Part shown: positions 1 through 7,625 of the stretch, one piece after another
Layout: the number at the start of each line of letters is the position of its first letter
Numbering within the stretch: position 1 is the stretch's first letter
From: Candidatus Sulfotelmatobacter sp.
GTDB lineage: Bacteria > Acidobacteriota > Terriglobia > Terriglobales > Acidobacteriaceae
Length of the DNA: 64,000 nt
Reading direction: 5' to 3'
Assembly (NCBI GenBank): GCA_030041475.1
Contig: JASHNU010000038.1
Location: 1-64,000 of the forward strand
Program-made: the position numbers and the translations under genes
Notes under the pieces: model-generated
Databases searched by the model: none
Told to the model about the DNA's origin: nothing
Seen by the model: the letters and a program-made list of their open reading frames with translations, nothing else

Positions 1-34
1 AGGGCAGCGTTCTAACCAACTGAACTACGTCCCC
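1..34 (-). tRNA. 5' part of a tRNA gene, probably tRNA-Asp (truncated by window edge)
   Basis: The reverse complement reads as a tRNA 5' half: 7-nt acceptor arm GGGGACG, TA, a D-arm GTTC/GAAC closing a 9-nt loop containing GTTGG, then the anticodon-stem strand CTGCC and the CT that precedes an anticodon. The anticodon and 3' half lie outside the window, so identity cannot be read. The D-loop and anticodon-stem style resemble tRNA-Asp(GUC); this is inference. Confidence 0.8.
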
Positions 35-295
35 ACTCGCCAAATCAACGAAATACGAAATAACCAGTGTTTATGCGGCTTTGCGCGCCCATAAACTTCG
101 GCGCTTCCCTTCTCGGTTCCGGTGCAAAAACCACCTGCCACCATTAGGTCCCTGACACCCAGATCCGAGCCAAGCCGTTCGATATCGAAACGAAAAATCA
201 GGCTCATCCCCTACACGGAAATATCCTAACAGCTTCTCGGAGAACACGAAAGAGTGCGATCGTGGGAACGCGCGCCGCCCAACGCTTTTCACCCT

Positions 296-313
296 GCCGG
301 CTGCCGAGCCGGC
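296..313. repeat. Perfect 7-bp inverted repeat, role unknown
   Basis: GCCGGCT (296-302) and AGCCGGC (307-313) flank the 4-nt spacer GCCG. No T-run follows on either strand, so an intrinsic terminator is unlikely. It sits about 145 bp upstream of the start site predicted from the -24/-12-like element at 432-447, a distance compatible with an enhancer-type site. The function is a guess. Confidence 0.35.
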
Positions 314-431
314 ACCATAAGAGCTCCAACGGTGGCCTCTGACTGGTATGGGACACCGGCAAAGGACGTGCCGATTCCCTCGGCGCGGAGTTGATGGCGA
401 GAAGGCGTCTAGAGCGATATTGATGCGTCAT

Positions 432-447
432 GGGAATCCGGATTGCT
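432..447 (+). promoter_or_regulatory. Possible sigma54 (-24/-12) promoter for the bcr operon
   Basis: The sequence has GG at 433-434, exactly ten bases, then GC at 445-446 within TTGCT, as in the consensus TGGCAC-N5-TTGC. The -24 side is poor (GGAAT rather than GGCAC). A start near 457 would give a leader of about 118 nt before the ATG at 576. The sigma54 activator encoded just beyond this operon makes the call reasonable but not firm. Confidence 0.3.
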
Positions 448-525
448 TCCCGATTGTCACAAATCTTTGCTCGAAGGTCGGCGATTTAGCGTCGAGTCCC
501 AATGAGCCAGTAAGCCTTTGGAGTG

Positions 526-541
526 TGTGATTTCGGTCACA
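526..541. promoter_or_regulatory. CRP/FNR-superfamily operator, perfect TGTGA-N6-TCACA
   Basis: Both half-sites match the classical CRP consensus exactly, separated by TTTCGG. The centre (533.5) lies 42 bp before the ATG of the first bcr gene. If the site works as a class II activator site near -41.5, transcription would begin at about 575, at the start codon itself. A protein with a DNA-binding HTH of this family is not encoded in the window; the cNMP-binding protein at 14297 lacks one. Confidence 0.55.
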
Positions 542-575
542 GACAGTGCCCTCAACGTGTAGTAGTTGTAATCAC

Positions 576-1721
576 ATGGCTGAATTCGAACGAACGTTCG
601 ATATTTGTGCCGGATTGGACTTCCCCTCGGTACGCGAGTGGAAGCAGGCTCACCCTGAGTCGAAAGCGATTGCCTACTTTCCCGTTTATGCGCCGGTGGA
701 GTTGATTCACGCCGCAGGCATGCTCCCGGTCGGTCTCAGTGGCGCTGGAGACCAGCTTGACATCCAGCATGCCGATGCCCGTTTCGGATCGTTCATTTGC
801 TCAATCGTCAAGACTACCCTCGAAATGGGCCTGACGGGCCATCTTGAGCCGTTTGATGGTTTTCTGTTTTCCACGATTTGTGACTCGGCCCGAAATCTCT
901 GTTTTGTCATGAAGCGAAATTTCCCCGCGATGTACGTGGACTTCCTCCACCTTCCCCACAATCCAAGTTCACCGGCCGCGGCACAGTTCCTGACGGAAGA
1001 ATATCGGCGGGTGCTCAGCGAGTTCGAACGCCTCGGCAACTGCAAGGTCAGCGACGATGCACTTCGCAGTTCCATCCGGCTCTATAACCGAAGCCGGGCG
1101 CTTATTCGGGGACTCTACGAGTTGCGCAGGCAGAATCCAGAAAAAGTCCCCACTTCGGAGCTTTATCAGCTTGTCCGGGCAGGGACTTTCCTCCCCGTGG
1201 AAGAGCACATCACGCAGTTGGAGCGAGTGTTGGCGGAAGTCGCTTCCCGCAGCCCGAAGAAGCGGGACTCGATTCGCATCGTGGTGGAAGGATCGTTCTG
1301 CGAACAGCCGCCGCTCCCGCTGATCCGCCTCATTGAAGAGGCTGGTTGCTACGTCGTGGACGATGATTTTGTAATCGGGCAGAGTTGGTTTGACGCCGAC
1401 CTTCCCACAGACGGCGATCCTGTGCCGGCGCTGGCGACCAGCTACCTCGATCATTCCGTGTACTCCTCCGTGCGTCATGACCTCCGCAAACCACGCTGGG
1501 ACGGACTGGTAGAAAAGGTCCGGCGGAGCAAGGCAGACGCGGTGCTGTTCCTTATAGCTAAGTTCTGCGAGCCTGCCTACTTCGATTACGTCCCGTACAA
1601 GCAGGAACTGGAGCGTGCCGGAATCCCTCACCTGCAACTCGAGTTCGAGGAAAAGTCGTTCACCTTCGATCGGCTCCGCACGGAAATCGAGACTTTTGTG
1701 GAATCGTTGGTTTTCGATTGA
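576..1721 (+). CDS. bcrC: Benzoyl-CoA reductase subunit, HgdB/BcrC type (gamma)
   Basis: A 381-aa protein of the 2-hydroxyacyl-CoA dehydratase D-component family (HgdB/BcrB/BcrC). The N-terminal PVYAPVELIHAAGMLPVGL stretch (about residues 36-54) is typical. Cysteines C75, C102, C242 and C331 are candidates for the three ligands of a [4Fe-4S] cluster. With its partner it should form the cytoplasmic ring-reducing half of class I benzoyl-CoA reductase, which reduces benzoyl-CoA to the 1,5-dienoyl-CoA at the cost of ATP. The length fits BcrC/BzdN, and the order matches bcrC-B-A-D in Thauera. I chose ATG 576 over GTG 546: the family N-terminus fits, and the operator at 526-541 would otherwise run into the leader. 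Neither start has a clear ribosome-binding site. Subunit letter is inferred from size and order. Confidence 0.88.
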   Translation: MAEFERTFDICAGLDFPSVREWKQAHPESKAIAYFPVYAPVELIHAAGMLPVGLSGAGDQLDIQHADARFGSFICSIVKTTLEMGLTGHLEPFDGFLFSTICDSARNLCFVMKRNFPAMYVDFLHLPHNPSSPAAAQFLTEEYRRVLSEFERLGNCKVSDDALRSSIRLYNRSRALIRGLYELRRQNPEKVPTSELYQLVRAGTFLPVEEHITQLERVLAEVASRSPKKRDSIRIVVEGSFCEQPPLPLIRLIEEAGCYVVDDDFVIGQSWFDADLPTDGDPVPALATSYLDHSVYSSVRHDLRKPRWDGLVEKVRRSKADAVLFLIAKFCEPAYFDYVPYKQELERAGIPHLQLEFEEKSFTFDRLRTEIETFVESLVFD

Positions 1722-1732
1722 GGAAATCAAGG

Positions 1733-2998
1733 ATGACAGAAAAGAAGGAATATCGCGGCTCCATCCACCAGCAGCAAAAGGATCTGATGCTGGCCTGGTA
1801 CGAGCAACTGGATCATGCCGCCATCACCGGCGATCCTCCCACAGTTTCCATGATGATATCGGGCAACTGCGTTGAGTTGCTGGAGGGCTTCGGCGCCGTG
1901 CCGATCTATCCGGAGGTCAACGCGTTGCAGTTGGCCATTCGCCATCAATCACTCGACCCCATCTTAGCCGCGGAGGATCTGGGCTATGCGGCGGACAACT
2001 GCGCCTACGTCAAAGCCGATATCGGCTGCATCTTGAAAGGCATCACACCGACGGGCGGAAGACTGCCGACGCCGACGCTGATCCTCTGCAACTTCGTCGG
2101 CTGCAACACTTACCTGAAGTGGTTTGAACATCTAGCCAAGCTGCAGCAAGCGCCGTTGTACGTGATCGACGTCCCGTTCATGCGCGCCGACGAACCTTCG
2201 CGATCGGATGTGGACTATGTGGTCAAACAGTTGCAGGAAACGGTCAAGACACTCGAGCAGCTCACTGGGCGCAAATTCGACCATGATCGCTTCCGGCAGG
2301 CAGTGGAGTGCTCCAGTCGCTCGGAAGAGCTGTGGTCACAGATTAAACATCTGGCGCGCCGTTCGCCTTCGCCCTTCGATGCCTATTTTGATGCGATCAC
2401 TCTGATGGGACCGCTTTATGTCTACCGCGGCAAGCCCGAGGGCGTGGAATTTTTTGAGGTTGCTTTAGCCGAACTTCAAGCGAAGGTGGACGCAGGCCAG
2501 GGGGTTTACGAAAAAGAGCACTTCCGTGTTGTGATGGAGGGCCCACCGCCGTATCCGTATTTCCGCACATTTCGCGACATGTTCGCCAAGTGGCAGGCGT
2601 GTGCAGTGGCCTCGACTTATTCGACAGTGGGCGGACTTTGGGAGTTTGGGTTCCGTCACGATCCTGAAAATCCGTTTGAGTCAGTGGCTATGCACATGAT
2701 CGCGCAGAACGTGACCAACCGCAATTATCTGCAGCGCTACGAGCAGATCCGTCGTTACGTCGAAGAGTGGAATGCCGACGGTGTAATCATCCACTTCGTG
2801 AAGAGCTGCCGGCTGTTTTCCGCCGGTCAAGGCGACATGCGCGATTACTTCGCCAAGCAGCTCGGCGTGCCGACCTTGTACATCGAATCTGATCTCGAGG
2901 ATCCGCGCTACTTCGCCGAAGCGCAGACCAGGAACCGGATTGATGCGTTCTTCGAGTCGCTGGAGCACGCTAAAGCAACCCTGTCTACGCGGGTGTAA
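1733..2998 (+). CDS. bcrB: Benzoyl-CoA reductase subunit, HgdB/BcrB type (beta)
   Basis: A 421-aa paralogue of the preceding protein, in the same 2-hydroxyacyl-CoA dehydratase D-component family, and the longer of the pair as BcrB/BzdO is. Conserved-looking cysteines are C46 (SGNCVELL), C119 and C124 (ILCNFVGCN), and one in HFVKSC near residue 370; some should bind a [4Fe-4S] cluster. With BcrC it would bind benzoyl-CoA and deliver two single electrons to the ring. The gene starts 11 bp after bcrC at ATG 1733, with AGGA at 1721-1724; an in-frame TTG at 1718 is less likely. It is followed after 12 bp by the ATPase subunits. The family is clear; the substrate is inferred from the downstream had/oah/dch genes. 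Confidence 0.88.
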   Translation: MTEKKEYRGSIHQQQKDLMLAWYEQLDHAAITGDPPTVSMMISGNCVELLEGFGAVPIYPEVNALQLAIRHQSLDPILAAEDLGYAADNCAYVKADIGCILKGITPTGGRLPTPTLILCNFVGCNTYLKWFEHLAKLQQAPLYVIDVPFMRADEPSRSDVDYVVKQLQETVKTLEQLTGRKFDHDRFRQAVECSSRSEELWSQIKHLARRSPSPFDAYFDAITLMGPLYVYRGKPEGVEFFEVALAELQAKVDAGQGVYEKEHFRVVMEGPPPYPYFRTFRDMFAKWQACAVASTYSTVGGLWEFGFRHDPENPFESVAMHMIAQNVTNRNYLQRYEQIRRYVEEWNADGVIIHFVKSCRLFSAGQGDMRDYFAKQLGVPTLYIESDLEDPRYFAEAQTRNRIDAFFESLEHAKATLSTRV

Positions 2999-3010
2999 CG
3001 AGAGGAGAAC

Positions 3011-3850
3011 ATGAGAATCGCGGCCGGAGTTGATGTCGGTTCCACGCAGACCAAGGCGGTGGTCATGTCGGACAACGGAGGCGTGGAGATCGTGGCGCGG
3101 GCCCTTGTGGATACCGGGGCCAACGTGCAGCGCGCCGCGGAGCGCGCCTTCGATACGTGTTGCCGGGAGGCAGGCATTCACACTGGCAACGTGGGATTTG
3201 TCGTCGGCACCGGATACGGCCGTTACAAGATCGCTTTCGGCAATACTCAGATGACTGAGATCACCTGCCACGCCAAGGGCGCCAGCTTTCTCTGTCCGGG
3301 CACGCGCACCGTCATTGATATGGGCGGGCAGGATTCAAAAGCGATCAGCGTCGGAGCCAACGGCGAGGTGCTCGATTTCGTCATGAATGACAAGTGCGCA
3401 GCAGGCACCGGACGCTTTCTGGCGAATTCAGCGGAGGTCATGGGCATCAGCCTGGAGGAGGTCGGCCCGCTCTCCCTGCAGGCGAAACATCCGGTTAAGA
3501 TTGCAACTGTGTGCACCGTGTTTGTCGAGTCTGACATTCTTTCCTATCTGGCGCAGGGCAAGACGGCGGAAGACATCCTCGGGGGCGTTCATATCGCTAT
3601 TGCCAAACGCACACTGTCGCTGGTGCGGCGCCTCAACCTTGAGCCGGAAATCACCATGACAGGCGGTGTGGCCCGCAACATCGGCATGGTCCAGGCTCTT
3701 GAGCAACTCATCGGACGCAAGATGCAGGTCAGCCCGGACGCGCAATTTATCGGCGCGGTCGGTGCGGCGCTGTTCGCTCTGGAGAAACTCGACCAGAGCT
3801 TCGAATCCGGCATCTGGAGGAGTGATCATGCCGTTTCTGGCGGGCATTGA
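3011..3850 (+). CDS. bcrA: Benzoyl-CoA reductase ATPase subunit (BcrA/BadF/HgdC family)
   Basis: A 279-aa ASKHA-fold ATPase of the BcrA/BadF/HgdC electron-activator family. Motifs: phosphate-1 GVDVGSTQTKAVV (6-18), phosphate-2 DMGGQDSK (103-110), C129 in NDKCAAGTG and C168 in ATVCTVFVE, the two cysteines which in the HgdC-like dimer bridge one [4Fe-4S] cluster, and the adenosine motif TGGVARN (217-223). It would take electrons from reduced ferredoxin and drive them to the BcrBC half with ATP hydrolysis. Ribosome-binding site AGAGGAG lies just before ATG 3011. The length (279) resembles Azoarcus BzdP/Q and BcrD (about 280) rather than the roughly 440-aa Thauera BcrA. The letter A is by gene order only; A and D cannot be told apart here. 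Confidence 0.82.
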   Translation: MRIAAGVDVGSTQTKAVVMSDNGGVEIVARALVDTGANVQRAAERAFDTCCREAGIHTGNVGFVVGTGYGRYKIAFGNTQMTEITCHAKGASFLCPGTRTVIDMGGQDSKAISVGANGEVLDFVMNDKCAAGTGRFLANSAEVMGISLEEVGPLSLQAKHPVKIATVCTVFVESDILSYLAQGKTAEDILGGVHIAIAKRTLSLVRRLNLEPEITMTGGVARNIGMVQALEQLIGRKMQVSPDAQFIGAVGAALFALEKLDQSFESGIWRSDHAVSGGH

Positions 3851-4658
3851 TTGCGGAACCAGCTTCACCAAAGCAGTTGTGCTTTGCGACCTGAACAACC
3901 AGCCTCGTGTTGTGGGCCAGGGCCGGACGCGCAGCGGCGTGAAAGTCGACGAGGCTGCGAACGCGGCGTTGCAAGAGGCGCTGGTACAAGCCGGACTCAG
4001 GCGGCCGCAACTCGAATACATCGCCACTACCGGGTTCGGCCGATATGGCGTGAGCTTCCGCGACATTCAAGTCACGGAAATCACCACCGCGGCCCGGGGC
4101 GCGCATTTTGCCATCCCGCACACCACAGCAGTTCTTGATATTGGGGGACAGTGCACGCGCGCGATCGGTATCAACGAAACTGGCAAGGTCAAGGTGTTCA
4201 AGAGCAACGACAAGTGCGCCGCCGGTTCCGGGATGTTCATCCAGCGCGCTGCCAAGTATCTCGAAGTGTCACTGGAGGACGTGGGTGAACTTTCCCTCCG
4301 AGCCACGCATCCTCAGCCGATCTCGAGTGTGTGCGCGGTGCTGGCGGAGAGCGAAATCATCAACCATGTCAGCGCCGGCATCACCGTGCAAGACATCTTG
4401 CGGGGCATTCATGAATCCCTGGCCGACCGTGCTGGAGCCCTGCTCAAGCGCGTGGAAATGAAAGACTCGATTACGCTCATCGGCGGAGTCGCGCGCCAAG
4501 CGGGCATGGCCAAGGCCCTCGAAGATCGTCTTAAGGTGAAAGTCAACATTCCGCAGGATTGCGATTTTGTGTGCGCTCTAGGAGCCGCTCTGCTCGGACT
4601 TAAGCGCCTGGCCAGCCGATCTACGGTGGGAGCGGCGGCGAGGGAATATGCGAATTGA
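3828..4658 (+). CDS. bcrD: Benzoyl-CoA reductase second ATPase subunit (BcrD-like)
   Basis: A 276-aa second ASKHA ATPase, paralogous to the previous one and overlapping it by 23 bp. It starts at ATG 3828 behind GGAGG (3816-3820). Motifs: GIDCGTSFTKAVV (6-18), phosphate-2 DIGGQCTRAI (104-113), C130 in NDKCAAGSG, C169 in SSVCAVLAE, and the adenosine motif IGGVARQ (218-224). C130 and C169 would supply half the ligands of the cluster shared with the first ATPase subunit. Odd point: the residue after GGQ is cysteine (C109), where the sister subunit has aspartate (GGQD). Together with the first subunit it would form the ATP-hydrolysing electron-activation half. The assignment to D follows operon order. 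Confidence 0.82.
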   Translation: MPFLAGIDCGTSFTKAVVLCDLNNQPRVVGQGRTRSGVKVDEAANAALQEALVQAGLRRPQLEYIATTGFGRYGVSFRDIQVTEITTAARGAHFAIPHTTAVLDIGGQCTRAIGINETGKVKVFKSNDKCAAGSGMFIQRAAKYLEVSLEDVGELSLRATHPQPISSVCAVLAESEIINHVSAGITVQDILRGIHESLADRAGALLKRVEMKDSITLIGGVARQAGMAKALEDRLKVKVNIPQDCDFVCALGAALLGLKRLASRSTVGAAAREYAN

Positions 4659-5739
4659 CGGGGCCTACGGATATCGGCTGGTCGCGGTAGGTCAGCCGTT
4701 AGAGCGGTGTGAAATTCCCGCGTTCGAACTAGGGCCCGAGGAGGTCGTCGTCGAAGTTGCGGGCTGCGGTGTCTGCCACACCGACGTTGGTTTTGCTATC
4801 GATGGCGTTCCAACGCGGAAGCCGCTGCCTCTTGTGCTTGGGCACGAAGTCAGCGGGCGCGTAATCGCCGCCGGTGACAAAGCCGCAGCTTGGGTAGGAC
4901 GAACGGTTATCGTTCCGGCTGTCATCCCTTGCGGTATCTGTCCAGCTTGCCAGGTGGGGCGGCCCACCGTCTGCCGCAGTCAATTCATGCCCGGCAACGA
5001 TGGCGACGGCGGCTTCGCTACTCACGTTCGTGTCCCTGCCCGCGGTCTGTGTCCCGTGCCCGAACCACTGCCTCCCGGCCTGGTTACCGAGAGTCTCTCC
5101 GTGATCGCCGATGCCGTGACTACACCCTGGGAAGCGATACGCCGCGCTGGAGTCTGCCCCGATGATGTAACTGTCTTCGTCGGCGTAGGCGGCGTAGGCG
5201 GATTTGGCGTTCAGATCGCAGCCGCGCTGGGCGCAGCCGTCGCCGCCATCGATATAGATCCAGCCAAGCTGGAACTGGCTGCGCAGCACGGCGCAGGTTT
5301 GACTCTCAATTCCTCCACGATGAACGAGAAGGATCTCAAGGCCGCGGTCCGAAGCTTTGCCAAACAGAGCGGGCGTCGAGGGATCGGCTTCAAGATTTTC
5401 GAAACCAGCGGAACTCCTGCCGGACAGCAAACTGCTTTTGGTCTGCTTGACTTCGGCGGTTACCTTGCCGTCGTGGGATTCACGCCCAAGAAAATAGATC
5501 TGCGCCTGTCAAATCTTATGGCACTCGACGCCACGGCGCGCGGCAATTGGGGCTGTCCCCCGGACCAGTACCCAGCTGCGCTCGACTTGGTCTTGCAGGG
5601 CAAAGTTGCGATTGCACCATACGTCGAACTGCACCCACTGGACGACGCTCCGGCGGTTTTCGAGGCGGTCGTGCGGCACGCGATTGCCCGCCGCGCAATT
5701 CTCAAGCCCGCCTCCAACGACAATCAGGAGAAGCCATGA
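4648..5739 (+). CDS. had: 6-hydroxycyclohex-1-ene-1-carbonyl-CoA dehydrogenase
   Basis: A 363-aa zinc-dependent medium-chain dehydrogenase. Visible are the catalytic-zinc region CGVCHTDVG, GHEVSGRV, the structural-zinc cluster CGICPACQVGRPTVC, and a Rossmann loop VGVGGVGGFG near residue 180. In benzoyl-CoA degradation Had oxidises 6-hydroxycyclohex-1-ene-1-carbonyl-CoA to the 6-oxo compound with NAD+. Its place between bcrD (11-bp overlap) and oah (4-bp overlap) supports this specific role; by sequence alone it could be another alcohol dehydrogenase. The close overlaps suggest translational coupling. Confidence 0.85.
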   Translation: MRIDGAYGYRLVAVGQPLERCEIPAFELGPEEVVVEVAGCGVCHTDVGFAIDGVPTRKPLPLVLGHEVSGRVIAAGDKAAAWVGRTVIVPAVIPCGICPACQVGRPTVCRSQFMPGNDGDGGFATHVRVPARGLCPVPEPLPPGLVTESLSVIADAVTTPWEAIRRAGVCPDDVTVFVGVGGVGGFGVQIAAALGAAVAAIDIDPAKLELAAQHGAGLTLNSSTMNEKDLKAAVRSFAKQSGRRGIGFKIFETSGTPAGQQTAFGLLDFGGYLAVVGFTPKKIDLRLSNLMALDATARGNWGCPPDQYPAALDLVLQGKVAIAPYVELHPLDDAPAVFEAVVRHAIARRAILKPASNDNQEKP

Positions 5740-6845
5740 AGAACCACAACCTCATCGGAAATCCGCCGCGCGCAAACATTCTGGTTGAACGCCGCCCCGT
5801 CCGCGGGCGGGATGGTTCGCCAGTGGAAGAGTTGCACAACGTCTGGATCACGCTCAACAATCCCGCCGAACTCAACAGCTACACCACCGACATGGCTAAG
5901 GAAATCATCCTGGCTTTGCGCGAAGCCAGCAACGATCGCGCGGCTGTCGCAGTGGTGCTGACGGGCGCCGGCAACCGAGCCTTTTGCTCCGGAGGAAATA
6001 CCCGCGAGTATGCCGAGGTGTACGCGGGCGCACCCGCTGAGTATCGCCAATACATGCGGCTCTTTAACGATATGGTCACCTCTGTGCTGCAATGCGACAA
6101 ACCGGTCATCTGCCGCGTGAACGGCATGCGTGTGGGAGGCGGGCAGGAAGTCGGCATGGCCTGTGACTTCTCGATCGCAAGCGACATGGCGGTGTTCAGC
6201 CAAGCTGGGCCCAAGCACGGCTCGGCCCCGGATGGCGGTAGTACGGACTTTCTTCCAGTCTACGTCGGCATTGAGCGCGCCATGATGAGCGGCACGCTGT
6301 GCGAACCTTGGAGCGCCCATCGTTTCTACTGGCTGGGCGGACTGACGCAAATTGTCCCCGTGACGAAAGTCGACGGCAAGTTCATTCCGAATCCGCTGGT
6401 TGTCTCGGATCGTCTGCTCGACGAATATGGCCGCATAGTGATCGGCGAGTTCAAGACCGGGGAGGCAAAGAGACAGGCACAGGATCTGCTGGCCACAGCA
6501 CACACCGACCTCAGCCTGCTCGACGAGGCCGTCGAGCAGCTCTGCACCAAGTTTCTCTACACGATGCCGGATTGCCTGATCAAAACCATTGAGAGCCTGC
6601 GCAAACACAAACTCGAGCACTGGGATCGCAATCGCGAAACCAACCGGGCATGGCTCTCGCTCAACATGATGACCGAGGCGAATGCCGGCTTCCGAGCTTT
6701 CCATTATGGAGACAAGAAGAACCGCGAAGTAGACTTCGTACGGCTGCGCCAGCGGCTGGCGCAAGGGGCCCGCTGGAGTGAAGAACTGATCGAAGAGATT
6801 GCCCCCTGGACGGCGCAAAGAGTTCCGGAAGGAGCGGTGAAATGA
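5736..6845 (+). CDS. oah: 6-oxocyclohex-1-ene-1-carbonyl-CoA hydrolase (ring-opening; BamA)
   Basis: A 369-aa enoyl-CoA hydratase-superfamily protein with the features of Oah/BamA: FCSGGNTREYAEVYAG near residues 86-101, VGGGQEVGMACDFSIAS, and QAGPKHGSAPDGGSTDFLP. Oah/BamA hydrolytically opens the 6-oxocyclohexenecarbonyl-CoA ring to 3-hydroxypimelyl-CoA, and bamA is widely used as a marker gene for anaerobic aromatic degradation. Its length fits the family (about 375 aa). It starts at ATG 5736, overlapping the had stop codon by four bases (ATGA); an upstream in-frame start inside had gives an unrelated N-terminus and is rejected. This is the strongest evidence that the operon is for benzoyl-CoA or a close analogue. 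Confidence 0.92.
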   Translation: MKNHNLIGNPPRANILVERRPVRGRDGSPVEELHNVWITLNNPAELNSYTTDMAKEIILALREASNDRAAVAVVLTGAGNRAFCSGGNTREYAEVYAGAPAEYRQYMRLFNDMVTSVLQCDKPVICRVNGMRVGGGQEVGMACDFSIASDMAVFSQAGPKHGSAPDGGSTDFLPVYVGIERAMMSGTLCEPWSAHRFYWLGGLTQIVPVTKVDGKFIPNPLVVSDRLLDEYGRIVIGEFKTGEAKRQAQDLLATAHTDLSLLDEAVEQLCTKFLYTMPDCLIKTIESLRKHKLEHWDRNRETNRAWLSLNMMTEANAGFRAFHYGDKKNREVDFVRLRQRLAQGARWSEELIEEIAPWTAQRVPEGAVK

Positions 6846-7624
6846 CTTTCCAGAAAATCCGGCTCGAGTTCACCCATGAAGAGCGGGTAGCACGCATTAC
6901 ATTAGCCTCTCCGAAGGCCAATATTCTGGATCGTGCGATGATCCGTGAACTTGCAACGGCTTTTTCACGCTGCGCCGGTCGCGCACTGAATGCGATCGTC
7001 GTCGACGCAGATGGGCCGCACTTCAGCTTTGGAGCCAGTGTACAGGAACATCTTCCCAGCCAGATTGCCGGCACGCTGCAAGCGCTGCATGCCTTGCTCA
7101 AACAGATCTACGAGGCTCCAGCACCGGTGATTGCAGCGGTGCGCGGCCAGTGTCTCGGCGGGGGATTTGAGCTTGTTCTCGCGTGTGACCTGGTCATCTG
7201 CGATAAAACCACACAGTTTGCTTCGCCCGAAATCAAGCTGGGCGTTTTTGCTCCCGCGGCCTCCGCCTTTCTACCCATTCGGATCGGACAGGCCGCCGCC
7301 TCAAGGCTGCTCCTGACCGGGACCGCTATCAGCGCACAGGAAGCCAGCCGTTTGGGTCTCGTGGCAAGACTGGCAGACGACCTCGATGCCGAATTAGAAC
7401 AGTGGCTGCAATCGGACTTTCTCTCTCGCTCCCCCTCGTCTCTGAAATTTGCCTGCCGTGCGGCACGGCTGCCCCTCCGTCGAGTGTTCGAACAGGAACT
7501 GCCAGAGCTTGAGGCGCTGTATCTGCGCGATCTGATGGCGACTGCGGACGCGGAGGAAGGCATTCGCGCGTTCTTGGAGAAGCGTGCCCCGCACTGGAAC
7601 AAACCCGCGCTGGCCGAGAAATAA
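6842..7624 (+). CDS. dch: Cyclohexa-1,5-diene-1-carbonyl-CoA hydratase
   Basis: A 260-aa crotonase-family protein. The oxyanion-hole region reads PHFSFGASVQEHLP, a form typical of dienoyl-CoA hydratases of the benzoyl-CoA pathway, and the second region is RGQCLGGGFELVLACDLVI. The enzyme adds water to the dienoyl-CoA made by benzoyl-CoA reductase, giving the substrate of Had. It overlaps oah by four bases (ATGA at 6842-6845). With bcr, had and oah it completes the dearomatisation and ring-opening set in one operon. A general enoyl-CoA hydratase is the alternative, but context and the SFGASVQEH motif favour Dch. Confidence 0.87.
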   Translation: MTFQKIRLEFTHEERVARITLASPKANILDRAMIRELATAFSRCAGRALNAIVVDADGPHFSFGASVQEHLPSQIAGTLQALHALLKQIYEAPAPVIAAVRGQCLGGGFELVLACDLVICDKTTQFASPEIKLGVFAPAASAFLPIRIGQAAASRLLLTGTAISAQEASRLGLVARLADDLDAELEQWLQSDFLSRSPSSLKFACRAARLPLRRVFEQELPELEALYLRDLMATADAEEGIRAFLEKRAPHWNKPALAEK

Positions 7625-7625
7625 A

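Larger units (their letters stand above)
35..575. other. Long intergenic region upstream of the benzoyl-CoA reductase operon
   Basis: No convincing gene is seen in these 541 bases; the short open frames have no ribosome-binding site or recognisable protein. The region holds a perfect 7-bp inverted repeat (296-313), a -24/-12-like element (432-447) and a perfect TGTGA-N6-TCACA palindrome (526-541), all listed separately. It also separates the operon from the tRNA gene, which is transcribed away from it. Confidence 0.6.

Noticed and set aside
310-325. CGGCACCATAAGAGCT as a sigma54 promoter
   Set aside because: GG-N10-GC is present, but the -12 part (GAGC) is poor and it overlaps the inverted repeat; the element at 432-447 fits better.
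536-544. The 9-mer GTCACAGAC shared by the bcr upstream region and the kinase/cytochrome divergent region (13802-13810), considered as a common operator
   Set aside because: With two regions of 541 and 327 bases, one shared 9-mer is expected by chance at roughly even odds, so it is not evidence of co-regulation on its own.
5724-6818. 364-codon minus-strand frame opposite oah
   Set aside because: Complement of a certain gene, no domain.
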